Source: an uncultured Oscillospiraceae bacterium (GTDB lineage: Bacteria > Bacillota > Clostridia > Oscillospirales > Acutalibacteraceae). Taken from it: 32,490 bases of DNA. The translations under genes were made by a program, and so were the position numbers. Of the stretch, positions 23,838-31,906 are shown in pieces (the first letter of the stretch is position 1; each line of letters starts with the position of its first letter). The stretch covers positions 1 through 32,490 of the forward strand of contig CAJJPG010000007.1 in NCBI GenBank assembly GCA_905193585.1. The letters run 5' to 3'. The notes beneath the pieces were generated by a model, which saw only the letters and a list, made by a program, of their open reading frames with translations, was not told the origin of the DNA and ran no database searches.

Positions 23838-25784
23838 TTACTTTATTACCCGGCTTTTATCTTCCGATACCGCGCGTTCAATGAACTCATCCGCCGTCAT
23901 AGAGCCGAGGTCGCCGTTTTCGCCGCGTTCTCTTACCGAAAGCGTGCCGTTTTCCACCTCGTTATCGCCGATTATGAGCATATAGGGCACTTTTTGCAGG
24001 CGTGCCTCGCGAATTTTATAGCCTATCTTCTCGTTGCGGTCGTCCAGTTCTACGCGTATGCCCTTTTCTTCAAGGCGGCGCTTAATATCACACGCGTAGT
24101 CGCAGTGGCGGTCGGCAATAGTCAAAAGTTTCACCTGAACGGGGGCTAACCACATCGGGAACGCGCCCGCGTACTTTTCAATAAGCAGCGCGAGGGTTCT
24201 TTCATAGCAGCCGATAGAGGTGCGGTGAATAATATAGGGGTTTTTCTTCACGCCGTCGCGGTCGACATATTCCATACCGAATTTCTCTGCGAGCATCTGG
24301 TCTATCTGAATGGTGATGAGCGTATCTTCCTTGCCGTAAACGTTCTTTATCTGAATATCGAGCTTAGGCCCGTAGAACGCCGCCTCGCCTATGCCTATTT
24401 TATAGGGGATTTCAAGGTGGTCGAGTATCTTTTTCATAACTCCCTGCGCCTCATCCCACTGCTCGGGCGTGCCTATATATTTATCGCGGTCGGCAGGGTT
24501 CCACTGTGAGAAGCGGTAGGAAACGTCCTCATAAAGCCCCAAGGTTTTGAGCATATAAATTGCAAGCTCCAAGCAGCCGCGGAACTCCTGCTCCAATTGG
24601 TCGGGGGTGCACATTAAGTGACCCTCGGAAATTGTGAACTGACGAACTCTTATAAGACCGTGCATTTCGCCGCTGTCCTCATTGCGGAAAAGGGTTGAAG
24701 TCTCGTCATAGCGCAGAGGCAGGTCGCGGTAAGAGCGCGCGCGGTTTAAATATGCCTGATACTGGAACGGACATGTCATCGGGCGCAGCGCAAAGCACTC
24801 TTTGGTTTCGTCGTTCGGGTCGCCCAAAACAAACATACCGTCAAGGTAGTGATCCCAGTGCCCCGAAAGTTTGTAAAGCTCGCGCTTTGCCATATATGGG
24901 GTTTTGGTAAGCTGCCAACCGCGGCGCGCCTCTTCATCCTCAACAAAGCGCTGCAAAATCTGAATTATTTTAGCGCCCTTGGGCAGCATTATCGGCAAGC
25001 CCTGACCTATAATATCAACGGTGGTGAAAAGCTCCAGCTCGCGCCCTAACTTATTGTGGTCGCGTTTTTTCGCCTCTTCAAGCATATTAAGGTGCGCTTC
25101 AAGCTCGCTTGCCTTCGGGAAAGCGGTGCCGTAAACGCGGCAAAGCATTTTCTTTGAGGAGTCGCCGCGCCAGTATGCGCCCGTGGCGGATGTAAGCTTA
25201 AACGCCTTGACCGCTCCCGTGCTCATAAGGTGAGCGCCCGCGCACAAATCGGTAAATTCGCCCTGCGTGTAAAAACTTATATCCTCGCCCTCGGGAATAT
25301 CCTCCGCAAGCTCAACCTTGTAAGGCTCGTTCTTTTCCTTAAAATATTCCACAGCCTCGTTTCTGCTCTTGTAGCTGCGCTCAAGCTTTGTATCTTCTTT
25401 TACTATTTTTTTCATTTCCGCCTCGATTTTCGCAAGGTCCTCGGACGTAAATTTGGTTTCTACGTCAAAATCATAGTAAAACCCGTCGTCAACGGCGGGG
25501 CCTATTGCAAGCTTGGCGTCGGGGTAAAGCCTTTTTACCGCCTGCGCCATAATGTGCGACGCGGTATGGCGGAAAGTCCATTTACCGTATTCATCATCAA
25601 ACGTTAAAATTTCAAGCTCGCAGTCTTCGTTCAGCGTATCGCGCAAATCGGCGTTTTTGCCGTTTATTTTAGCGGCGCAGGCGCTGCGCGCAAGCCCCAT
25701 GCTTATTTCCTTTGCGGCTTCATAAGCGGAAATTCCGGCGGGGAATTCCTTTACGCTGCCGTCCTTTAAAGTAACCTTTATCAT
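23838..25784 (-). CDS. thrS: Threonyl-tRNA synthetase
   Basis: A 648-residue class II synthetase that charges tRNA-Thr. Domains in order are TGS (1-60), the editing/SAD domain with HTASHIMAQAVKRLYP near 78 and the Cys-His metal site CAGAH near 183, the catalytic core with motif 2 (FRNEDSGEMHGLIRVRQF, about 365) and RTSIGCYERT (motif 3 region, about 525), and the anticodon domain (550-648). It is controlled by a T-box leader. The gene is complete and of normal length. Confidence 0.98.
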   Translation of the reverse strand: MIKVTLKDGSVKEFPAGISAYEAAKEISMGLARSACAAKINGKNADLRDTLNEDCELEILTFDDEYGKWTFRHTASHIMAQAVKRLYPDAKLAIGPAVDDGFYYDFDVETKFTSEDLAKIEAEMKKIVKEDTKLERSYKSRNEAVEYFKEKNEPYKVELAEDIPEGEDISFYTQGEFTDLCAGAHLMSTGAVKAFKLTSATGAYWRGDSSKKMLCRVYGTAFPKASELEAHLNMLEEAKKRDHNKLGRELELFTTVDIIGQGLPIMLPKGAKIIQILQRFVEDEEARRGWQLTKTPYMAKRELYKLSGHWDHYLDGMFVLGDPNDETKECFALRPMTCPFQYQAYLNRARSYRDLPLRYDETSTLFRNEDSGEMHGLIRVRQFTISEGHLMCTPDQLEQEFRGCLELAIYMLKTLGLYEDVSYRFSQWNPADRDKYIGTPEQWDEAQGVMKKILDHLEIPYKIGIGEAAFYGPKLDIQIKNVYGKEDTLITIQIDQMLAEKFGMEYVDRDGVKKNPYIIHRTSIGCYERTLALLIEKYAGAFPMWLAPVQVKLLTIADRHCDYACDIKRRLEEKGIRVELDDRNEKIGYKIREARLQKVPYMLIIGDNEVENGTLSVRERGENGDLGSMTADEFIERAVSEDKSRVIK

Positions 25785-25797
25785 AACCTATACCTCC

Positions 25798-26053
25798 GAA
25801 AAAAAATAAAGCTCCGCCCCTCGGTTAAGAGGGACGGAGCAAAATTAAACAATACTCCGCGGTTCCACCCGCATTCCGTTTTTAAAAAAACGGCACTTTA
25901 CTACCCTTAACGCAGGTAAAACGTCCGTGTTGCAACCCACGGCACTCAAAGGCGGTGTTCGCTTTCTCCGGAATTTACGCGGCTTCCAGCCGATGGCGCG
26001 CGCTCTCTTTTAAATTCGCTTTGAAAAAGCTACTGTCCTTTTCAACGCTTTAA
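25798..26053 (-). ncRNA. T-box riboswitch of thrS
   Basis: The leader shows the T-box core GCGGGTGGAACCGCGG (minus strand, 25857-25872), whose GGUGGAACCGCG bulge pairs with the uncharged tRNA end. The likely specifier loop GCGAACACCGCC at about 25953-25964 carries ACC, a Thr codon. A terminator (25811-25840, GCTCCGTCCC paired with the GGGGCGGAGC side) with a long U tract (25798-25810) precedes thrS. Uncharged tRNA-Thr should favour the antiterminator and thus thrS expression. Confidence 0.93.
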
Positions 26054-26060
26054 CACATAT

Positions 26061-26089
26061 ATAATAACGCTGCGGTTCAAAAAAGTCAA
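26061..26089 (-). promoter_or_regulatory. Sigma-A promoter of the thrS leader
   Basis: On the minus strand TTGACT (26084-26089) and TATTAT (26061-26066) are 17 bases apart, directly upstream of the T-box leader and just downstream of the neighbouring gene stop at 26094. Confidence 0.82.
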
Positions 26090-26093
26090 GTCC

Positions 26094-26372
26094 TTAATTT
26101 TTCAGCGCTCTTTCAAGCCATACAAAGCCGAAATCAAGCGCGTCAAAAAAGCTATCCTTTGACGTTTCTTTAACTATTCTGTCCTTATCGGGCAGCTGGG
26201 TATCGCTTTTAAGCAGCTGAACGGTGACCTTTTCGGGAATCTTATCCTTTCCGATTTCGGTAAGCACCGTAAACTTTATTACGTAAGCGTCAGCCATATC
26301 GCCGTAGAAAATTTCTTTTCCGCTGCGCACAAGCGGCTTGCCCTTATAACTCAAAAAATTGTTTTCTGCCAT
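26094..26372 (-). CDS. Conserved hypothetical protein
   Basis: A 92-residue soluble, mixed alpha/beta protein with no signal peptide or membrane helix. I do not recognise a named domain. It begins MAENNFLSYKGKPLVR, a pattern I associate with small conserved clostridial proteins encoded beside the partner gene upstream. It starts two bases after the stop of that gene, so the two are co-transcribed. There are no catalytic-looking residues. Confidence 0.72.
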   Translation of the reverse strand: MAENNFLSYKGKPLVRSGKEIFYGDMADAYVIKFTVLTEIGKDKIPEKVTVQLLKSDTQLPDKDRIVKETSKDSFFDALDFGFVWLERALKN

Positions 26373-26374
26373 TT

Positions 26375-26644
26375 TTACTCCTTATTCTTGCCCGGAATTT
26401 CGCCGTAAAGATTAAAGCGGAAAAGCATGGTTTCATCCTCGGGGTTGGTGCAGCGGATAGTCGCCTCCGTTACTTCGGTGTTTTTAAGAATGGTGCTGAG
26501 TCCTAGCATCTGGCAAAGCTTTGATTTAAGGTTAAGCACATCGCCGTCCTTTGTTTCAAGGTAAACATCGCCTTTGCACTCATCTACAGCCTTTATAAAA
26601 TCGTCAAAGTCCACATTGTGAAGTTGAATTTTTCCGTTATCCAT
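26375..26644 (-). CDS. Small conserved clostridial protein (sometimes labelled 'polyA polymerase')
   Basis: An 89-residue acidic soluble protein with no catalytic motifs. The segments VDFDDFIKAVDECKGDVYLET and NPEDETMLFRFNLYGE match a small Firmicutes family that databases have at times called polyA polymerase; it is far too short and lacks the nucleotidyltransferase motif, so that label is not supported. A TTGACA-17-TATACT promoter and AGGAGG precede it. Its function is unknown, but its promoter is back to back with that of glyS. Confidence 0.75.
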   Translation of the reverse strand: MDNGKIQLHNVDFDDFIKAVDECKGDVYLETKDGDVLNLKSKLCQMLGLSTILKNTEVTEATIRCTNPEDETMLFRFNLYGEIPGKNKE

Positions 26645-26675
26645 TTTTACAAGCCTCCTCTTATGCTATATTAAA

Positions 26676-26740
26676 AGTATAATCCATATAAATAAATATG
26701 TCAAGTAAGTGTTGACATTTTGACAAAATTCATTTACTAT
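26676..26740. promoter_or_regulatory. Back-to-back promoters between the small-protein pair and glyS
   Basis: Leftward: TTGACA (26699-26704, minus strand) and TATACT (26676-26681) with 17 bases between. Rightward: TTGACA (26712-26717) and TACTAT (26735-26740) with 17 bases between. The two -35 boxes are only seven bases apart, so polymerases would compete for the site. Confidence 0.75.
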
Positions 26741-26779
26741 AGTATTTGTAGAAATTTCGGGTTTATGGAGGAATTTGCT

Positions 26780-28171
26780 TTGGAAAACTCAAAAAAAAGT
26801 ATGGATACTATTGTAGCTCTTGCAAAAGGGCGCGGGTTTGTTTACCCCGGCAGTGAAATTTACGGCGGGCTTGCAAACTCGTGGGATTACGGTCCCTTGG
26901 GAGTAGAGCTTAAAAACAATATTAAAAGGGCGTGGCTTAAAAAGTTCGTTCAGGAATGTCCCTATAACGTGGGGCTTGACAGCGCGATACTTATGAACCC
27001 GGAAACCTGGGTGGCATCAGGTCACTTAGGCGGTTTTTCCGACCCACTTATGGACTGCAAGAGCTGCAAAACCCGCCACAGAGCGGATAAGCTTATTGAA
27101 GACTATGTAGCCGAGAATGGGCTCAGTGACAACCCCGCCGCCATGAGCGATGAGGAAATGATGCAGTATATTAAGGATAAGGGCATTGCCTGCCCCAACT
27201 GCGGCAGCCACGATTTTACCGATATACGCAAGTTTAACCTTATGTTCAAGACCTTTCAGGGCGTAACCGAGGACAGCACATCTACCCTTTACCTCCGCCC
27301 CGAGACCGCGCAGGGCATTTTTGTAAACTTTAAGAACATTGCCCGCACCACCCGCAAAAAAATACCGTTCGGCGTGGCACAGATAGGTAAATCGTTCAGA
27401 AACGAAATTACCCCCGGTAACTTTATTTTCCGTATCCGCGAGTTTGAGCAAATGGAGCTTGAGTTCTTCTGCAAGCCCGGCACCGACCTTGAATGGTTTG
27501 AATACTGGCGCGCTTACTGCCGCAAGTGGCTCTTAGACCTGGGAATAAACGAGGAGCATTTAAGGCTGCGTGACCACGATAAGGATGAGCTTTGCTTCTA
27601 CTCAAAGGCTACAACCGACTTTGAGTTCCTCTTCCCGTTCGGCTGGGGCGAATTATGGGGCGTTGCCGACCGCACGGATTACGATTTAACCCAGCACTCC
27701 GAACATTCGGGGCAGCCTATGGATTACTTTGACCCCGAAACAAACGAAAAATATATACCCTATGTTATAGAGCCGTCACTCGGCGCTGACCGCGTGCTGC
27801 TCGCCTTCCTTTGCGACGCATACGATGAGGAAACCGACGAAAAGGGCGACGTTCGCACCGTTCTGCACTTCCACCCGGCGCTCGCCCCCTTTAAAGCCGC
27901 GGTGCTGCCGCTCTCGAAGAAGCTTTCGGAAAAAGCGACCGAAATATATTCGGAGCTTTCAAAGGACTTTATGATTGACTTTGACGACGCCGGCTCAATA
28001 GGCAAGCGTTACCGCCGCCAGGATGAAATAGGCACGCCTGTTTGCATAACCTATGATTTTGACTCGGTTGAGGATAACTGCGTAACCGTTCGCGACCGCG
28101 ACACAATGGAGCAAAAGCGCATACCGATAGCCGAGCTGAAAGCGTACATTGCAGAAGCTGTTAAATTCTAA
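26780..28171 (+). CDS. glyS: Glycyl-tRNA synthetase (single-chain, eukaryote-like type)
   Basis: A dimeric class II glycyl-tRNA synthetase of about 463 residues that charges tRNA-Gly. It shows GFVYPGSEIYGGLANSWDYGPLG near the start, a zinc-type CxxC pair (CKSCKTRHRADKL and CPNCGSHDF), motif 2 (SFRNEITPGNFIFRIREFEQMELEFF) and motif 3 (VIEPSLGADR). I chose TTG at 26780 because GGAGG sits eight bases upstream and the protein then begins like its homologues; an in-frame ATG at 26765 would overlap that ribosome site and add five residues. No T-box is visible upstream. Confidence 0.95.
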   Translation: MENSKKSMDTIVALAKGRGFVYPGSEIYGGLANSWDYGPLGVELKNNIKRAWLKKFVQECPYNVGLDSAILMNPETWVASGHLGGFSDPLMDCKSCKTRHRADKLIEDYVAENGLSDNPAAMSDEEMMQYIKDKGIACPNCGSHDFTDIRKFNLMFKTFQGVTEDSTSTLYLRPETAQGIFVNFKNIARTTRKKIPFGVAQIGKSFRNEITPGNFIFRIREFEQMELEFFCKPGTDLEWFEYWRAYCRKWLLDLGINEEHLRLRDHDKDELCFYSKATTDFEFLFPFGWGELWGVADRTDYDLTQHSEHSGQPMDYFDPETNEKYIPYVIEPSLGADRVLLAFLCDAYDEETDEKGDVRTVLHFHPALAPFKAAVLPLSKKLSEKATEIYSELSKDFMIDFDDAGSIGKRYRRQDEIGTPVCITYDFDSVEDNCVTVRDRDTMEQKRIPIAELKAYIAEAVKF

Positions 28172-28186
28172 AACAGGGGTAAAAAT

Positions 28187-29944
28187 ATGTCTTCAACTAC
28201 TATACTTTTAATGGTAGCCGAGCTTTTCGGCGGGCTTGCGTTCTTCCTTTACGGAATGTCAATGCTGTCGGGCGGGCTTGAAAATCTGACCGGCGGCACA
28301 TTGGAGCAGACCTTGAAAAAGGTCACCCGAAACCCGTTTTTAAGTTTTTTCCTCGGTGCGGGAATAACCATTGCCATACAGTCGTCTTCGGCAATGACGG
28401 TTATGCTCGTAGGTCTTGTAAACTCGGGCATAGTCGATTTTTGCGATACCTTCGGCGTTGTTATGGGTTCAAACGTGGGCACCACCCTTACCGCCTGGCT
28501 TTTAAGCCTTGCGGGAATAGGCGGAGATAATTTCTTCCTGACGCTGCTAAAGCCCATGACCTTTGCCCCCCTGCTTGCGTTTATCGGTATTCTTTTCAGA
28601 ATGATTTCAAAGGAAGAAAAGAAGAAAAATATCGGGCTCATTTTCATAGGCTTTGCCATTCTTATGACCGGCATGGACTTTATGAGCAACTCTATGAACT
28701 CCGTGCAGGAAATGAAGGGTTTTCAAAGCCTGCTTACGGCGTTCAGCAGCCCAATAGTAGCGCTTTTAATCTCAATTCTTTTCACGGGAATAATTCAGTC
28801 CTCTGCCGCCACAATAGGTATAGTCCAGGCTTTGGCGCTTACAGGCGCCATAACCTACGAAATGGCAATACCGCTGGTGCTCGGTGCTAATATCGGCACC
28901 TGCATTACCGCGTTTCTTTCAAGTTTCGGAACAAACAAAAACGCAAAACGCGTTGTTGCGCTGCATATATATGTAAACGTGCTCGGCTCGGTTGTATGTA
29001 TGATAATTCTTTACATACTCAAAGCCGTAGGCGTGGGTGTTTTATCAATGACCGTCTCTATGTTCGGCGTTGCAATTATCCACACGCTGTTTAACCTTGT
29101 TAACACAATAGTGCTTATTCCGTTTAAAAAGGCTATATACAAGCTGTGCGAGCTTACCGTTAAGGGAGATAACGATAAAACGCATACCGTTTTTCTGGAC
29201 GAGCGTTTGTTCAACAATACCGCGCTTGCGGTATCAGAATGTCACCGCCTGACAAACGAAATGGCGGAGCACGCGCGAGACTCGCTTACTAAGGCTATCG
29301 GGCTTATATCGTCATACAAATCCGAAACCGCGCAGTATATTCGCGAGAACGAGGAGCTTATTGATAAATACGAGGACAAGCTCGGCACTTATTTAGTAAG
29401 GCTCAGCAACAACGAGCTTTCTGAAAATCTTTCCCACTCAATAGCCCGTATGCTCCACAGCATCGGCGACTTTGAGCGAATAGGCGACCACGCGCTTAAT
29501 ATATGCAAGGTTGCCGAGGAAATGCACAATAAAAACATTCATTTTTCAGATGAGGCAAAGAAAGAAATCGCAGTTATAACAAACGCCGTTACCGAAATAC
29601 TCAATATGACGGTGGATTCGTTTATAAACGACGATATAGAGCTTGCCTCTCACGTTGAGCCGCTTGAGCAGGTTATAGACAAGCTTAATAAAAAGCTTAA
29701 AGCCCGCCACGTTGCAAGGCTTCAAAACGGCGAATGTACCATTGAGCTGGGCTTTGTATTCACTGACCTTTTAACCAACTACGAGCGCGTTTCCGATCAT
29801 TGCTCTAACGTTGCGGTGTACACCATGCAGCTGCCGAGCGATAAGCTGGACGCGCACAAGTATCTCGCAAAAATCAAAAACGCCGAAACCGGCGCGTTTG
29901 TCGACGATTTCAATATGTACGCCGAAAAATATACGCTTACTTGA
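28187..29944 (+). CDS. Na+/phosphate cotransporter with PhoU-like domain (NptA/YjbB type)
   Basis: A 585-residue membrane transporter that moves phosphate with sodium. Two inverted Na/Pi-cotransport repeats carry the QSSSA (near residue 66) and QSSAAT (near 204) motifs that form the substrate site, within about eight hydrophobic segments over residues 1-310. The C-terminal 230 residues form a helical PhoU-like domain (CHRLTNEM, HSIGDFERIGDHA, YERVSDHC). It follows glyS by 15 bases with no terminator, an unusual partner. Its stop TGA overlaps the -35 box of the thiT promoter. Confidence 0.93.
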   Translation: MSSTTILLMVAELFGGLAFFLYGMSMLSGGLENLTGGTLEQTLKKVTRNPFLSFFLGAGITIAIQSSSAMTVMLVGLVNSGIVDFCDTFGVVMGSNVGTTLTAWLLSLAGIGGDNFFLTLLKPMTFAPLLAFIGILFRMISKEEKKKNIGLIFIGFAILMTGMDFMSNSMNSVQEMKGFQSLLTAFSSPIVALLISILFTGIIQSSAATIGIVQALALTGAITYEMAIPLVLGANIGTCITAFLSSFGTNKNAKRVVALHIYVNVLGSVVCMIILYILKAVGVGVLSMTVSMFGVAIIHTLFNLVNTIVLIPFKKAIYKLCELTVKGDNDKTHTVFLDERLFNNTALAVSECHRLTNEMAEHARDSLTKAIGLISSYKSETAQYIRENEELIDKYEDKLGTYLVRLSNNELSENLSHSIARMLHSIGDFERIGDHALNICKVAEEMHNKNIHFSDEAKKEIAVITNAVTEILNMTVDSFINDDIELASHVEPLEQVIDKLNKKLKARHVARLQNGECTIELGFVFTDLLTNYERVSDHCSNVAVYTMQLPSDKLDAHKYLAKIKNAETGAFVDDFNMYAEKYTLT

Positions 29945-29969
29945 CAAACCGATAACATAATGCTATAAT
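29941..29969 (+). promoter_or_regulatory. Consensus sigma-A promoter of the TPP leader
   Basis: A perfect TTGACA (29941-29946) and TATAAT (29964-29969) with a 17-base spacer. The -35 box contains the stop codon of the phosphate transporter gene, so the two units are packed with no gap. Confidence 0.92.
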
Positions 29970-29975
29970 AACAGT

Positions 29976-30119
29976 GCAATTTAGGGAGCTTGATGAAACT
30001 CAGGCTGAGAGGAAGTCCGCTTTTCGCTATGACTTCGACCTATGACCTGATACGGATAATGCCGTCGTAGGGAGATACGCCAACAGTATTGCCGCAGGTC
30101 TTTGCCTGCGGCTTTTTTT
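29976..30119 (+). ncRNA. TPP riboswitch with terminator
   Basis: The THI-box core is complete: AGGGAGC, GGCTGAGAGG, then CCTGATACGGATAATGCCG and GTAGGGAG up to about 30076. A terminator follows (GCCGCAGG at 30091-30098 with CCTGCGGC at 30105-30112, then seven T). Thiamine pyrophosphate should stop transcription before thiT, the thiamine transporter gene 39 bases on. Confidence 0.96.
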
Positions 30120-30157
30120 CGCAGGTGATTGCGATATATAAAAGGAGTGTTGAAAAA

Positions 30158-30739
30158 ATGGAAACAAAAAACAAACCCGTCTACAAACTGACCTTCAGCG
30201 CCGTTATGGTGGCGCTGGCGTCCGCCCTCAGCCTTATAAAGATATACGAGCTGCCCCTCGGCGGCGCCGTAACCCTTTTAAGCATGCTGCCGATAGTAGT
30301 AATATCTATTTCCTTAGGGCTTAAATGGGGCGTAGGCTCCTCATTCGTTTACTCGCTCATTCAGCTTTTCTTCGGAATAACGCTTGACGGTCTTCTCGGT
30401 TGGGGTCTTACCGCCGCATACCTTGTAGGCAGTATTTTTCTTGATTACTTGATTCCCTTTACCGTTTTGGGCTTTGCAGGCGCATTTGCGAAAAAGGGTT
30501 ATGCGGGAACACTTGCGGGCATTTCGCTTGTGTTCGTGCTGCGCTTCGTTTCGCACCTGTTTTCGGGAGCTATTCTTTTCGGTATTCCCGAAAAATGGGC
30601 GGATAAATTCAACAACGTATGGCTGTATTCCGCAGCCTACAACGGCTCTTATATGCTCCCCGAGCTTGTAATAACCCTTGTTGCCGCAGCAATTATTTTC
30701 CGTCTTCCGCAGGTTAAAAAGGCTTTCGGCTTGAAATAA
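30158..30739 (+). CDS. thiT: Thiamine-specific ECF transporter S component ThiT
   Basis: A 193-residue membrane protein with about six helices, the substrate-binding S component that captures thiamine and docks with the shared ECF energising module (EcfA, EcfA', EcfT), which is not in this window. Family features include the conserved region around LSMLPIVVISISLGLKWG, YSLIQLFFG and SHLFSGAILFG. The ATG at 30158 has AAAGGAG upstream. The TPP riboswitch in front confirms the substrate. Confidence 0.95.
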   Translation: METKNKPVYKLTFSAVMVALASALSLIKIYELPLGGAVTLLSMLPIVVISISLGLKWGVGSSFVYSLIQLFFGITLDGLLGWGLTAAYLVGSIFLDYLIPFTVLGFAGAFAKKGYAGTLAGISLVFVLRFVSHLFSGAILFGIPEKWADKFNNVWLYSAAYNGSYMLPELVITLVAAAIIFRLPQVKKAFGLK

Positions 30740-30755
30740 TTCAAAAATGACAAGT

Positions 30756-30795
30756 GAGCATTTGTGAGAAAAACAGAGCATTTGCGAGAAAAGCA
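30756..30795 (+). repeat. Short tandem repeat, two 20-bp units
   Basis: GAGCATTTGTGAGAAAAACA (30756-30775) is followed directly by a copy with two changes (30776-30795). It lies between thiT and the rplM promoter, with no gene or clear hairpin. Confidence 0.7.
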
Positions 30796-30835
30796 GAGAT
30801 TGCGAACCTTAAATTAAAATTCACGAAATTCGGTG

Positions 30836-30864
30836 TTGACATTACCCCTCGGCTGTGGTATTAT
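30836..30864 (+). promoter_or_regulatory. Sigma-A promoter of rplM-rpsI
   Basis: TTGACA (30836-30841) and TATTAT (30859-30864) are 17 bases apart, about 47 bases before the rplM start. GGAGG lies just before the ATG. A short leader of about 40 bases remains. Confidence 0.8.
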
Positions 30865-30910
30865 AATTTAGCTGTTTAATTATCAAAAGATTTTTTGGAG
30901 GTTTTGAATT

Positions 30911-31339
30911 ATGTCTACATTTATGGCAAAACCTGCTGAAATTCAGCGTAAATGGTATATAATCGACGCTGCCGACAGACCGCTCGGACGTACCGCCACC
31001 AAGGTTGCGGATATTCTTCGCGGAAAGTTAAAGCCGGAGTTTACTCCCCATGTCGATTGCGGCGACCACGTTGTCGTTATCAACGCTGATAAAGCGGTTT
31101 TAACAGGTAAAAAGCTGGATAAGAAGTTCTATCGCCGTCACACCGGCTATATCGGCGGTCTTAAAGAGGTTAAGTATTCCTCTCTTATGAAGACCCGCCC
31201 CGAGCTCGCTATGGAGCTTGCCGTTAAGGGTATGGTGCCGGATACTACGATCGGCCGCAAGGCTCTTACCAGACTTCACGTTTACAGCGGCACCGAGTAC
31301 GCTCAGGTTGCCCAGAAGCCCGAAAAGCTTGAATTTTAA
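30911..31339 (+). CDS. rplM: 50S ribosomal protein L13
   Basis: A 142-residue L13, an early-binding protein of the large subunit. It shows the family start (MAKPAEIQRKWYIIDAADRPLGR), NADKAVLTGKKLDKKFYRRHTGYIGG and the C-terminal GMVPDTTIGRKALTRLHVY motif. It precedes rpsI by 17 bases, the standard bacterial pair under one promoter. The first three residues are extra if the second Met is used. Confidence 0.98.
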   Translation: MSTFMAKPAEIQRKWYIIDAADRPLGRTATKVADILRGKLKPEFTPHVDCGDHVVVINADKAVLTGKKLDKKFYRRHTGYIGGLKEVKYSSLMKTRPELAMELAVKGMVPDTTIGRKALTRLHVYSGTEYAQVAQKPEKLEF

Positions 31340-31356
31340 GAAGGGAGACAGAAACA

Positions 31357-31755
31357 ATGTTTGAAGCAAAGCCTTATTTCTACGGAACAGGCAGAAGAAA
31401 GAGTTCTGTTGCCCGTGTTCGTCTTTACGCAGGTACCGGAAAGGTTACCGTTAACGATAGGGATATTGATGATTACTTCGGTCTTGAAACACTCAAGCTT
31501 ATAGTTCGTCAGCCCCTCGTACTCACCGGCACTGCCGATAAGTATGATGTTGTCTGCCGCGTTGCAGGCGGCGGCGTTACAGGTCAGGCAGGCGCTGTTC
31601 GTCACGGCATTTCCCGTGCGTTGCTCCAGTCCGACGCAGAGCTCCGCCCCGAGCTTAAAAAGGCAGGTTTCCTCACACGCGATCCGCGTATGAAGGAAAG
31701 AAAGAAATACGGTCTCAAAGGCGCTCGCCGTGCACCGCAGTTCTCAAAGAGATAA
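31357..31755 (+). CDS. rpsI: 30S ribosomal protein S9
   Basis: A 132-residue S9 of the small subunit. It shows GTGRRKSSVARVRLYAGTG near the start, GGGVTGQAGAVRHGISRAL in the middle and the basic C-terminal tail ending QFSKR, whose last Arg reaches the P-site tRNA in the ribosome. GGGAG lies before the ATG. It is the last gene of the rplM-rpsI unit. Confidence 0.98.
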   Translation: MFEAKPYFYGTGRRKSSVARVRLYAGTGKVTVNDRDIDDYFGLETLKLIVRQPLVLTGTADKYDVVCRVAGGGVTGQAGAVRHGISRALLQSDAELRPELKKAGFLTRDPRMKERKKYGLKGARRAPQFSKR

Positions 31756-31775
31756 TTTCTGTTATTTCAGAAAAT

Positions 31776-31809
31776 CCGCCCCCCCGGAGCTCTCGCAGCT
31801 TCGGGGGCT
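31776..31809 (+). terminator. Probable terminator after rpsI
   Basis: A CCCCCGGAGCT arm pairs with AGCTTCGGGGG around a 5-base loop, about 25 bases past the rpsI stop. The sequence after the stem is not a pure T run, so termination strength is uncertain. Confidence 0.6.
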
Positions 31810-31906
31810 TGCGTTAAAGGAAGTTTTCCGCTTTTCGTTTTTTTCTCAAAACTTGCTGTGCTTACATTCCGAAAAATTATAAAACCCGATTGAAAGGAAA
31901 AACAGA

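Noticed and set aside
26375..26644. PolyA polymerase
   Set aside because: The protein has 89 residues and no nucleotidyltransferase motif; the label seems to be an inherited misannotation.
30865..30910. L13 ribosomal leader RNA before rplM
   Set aside because: The leader is only about 40 bases and I cannot see a defined conserved structure, so a named leader is not supported.
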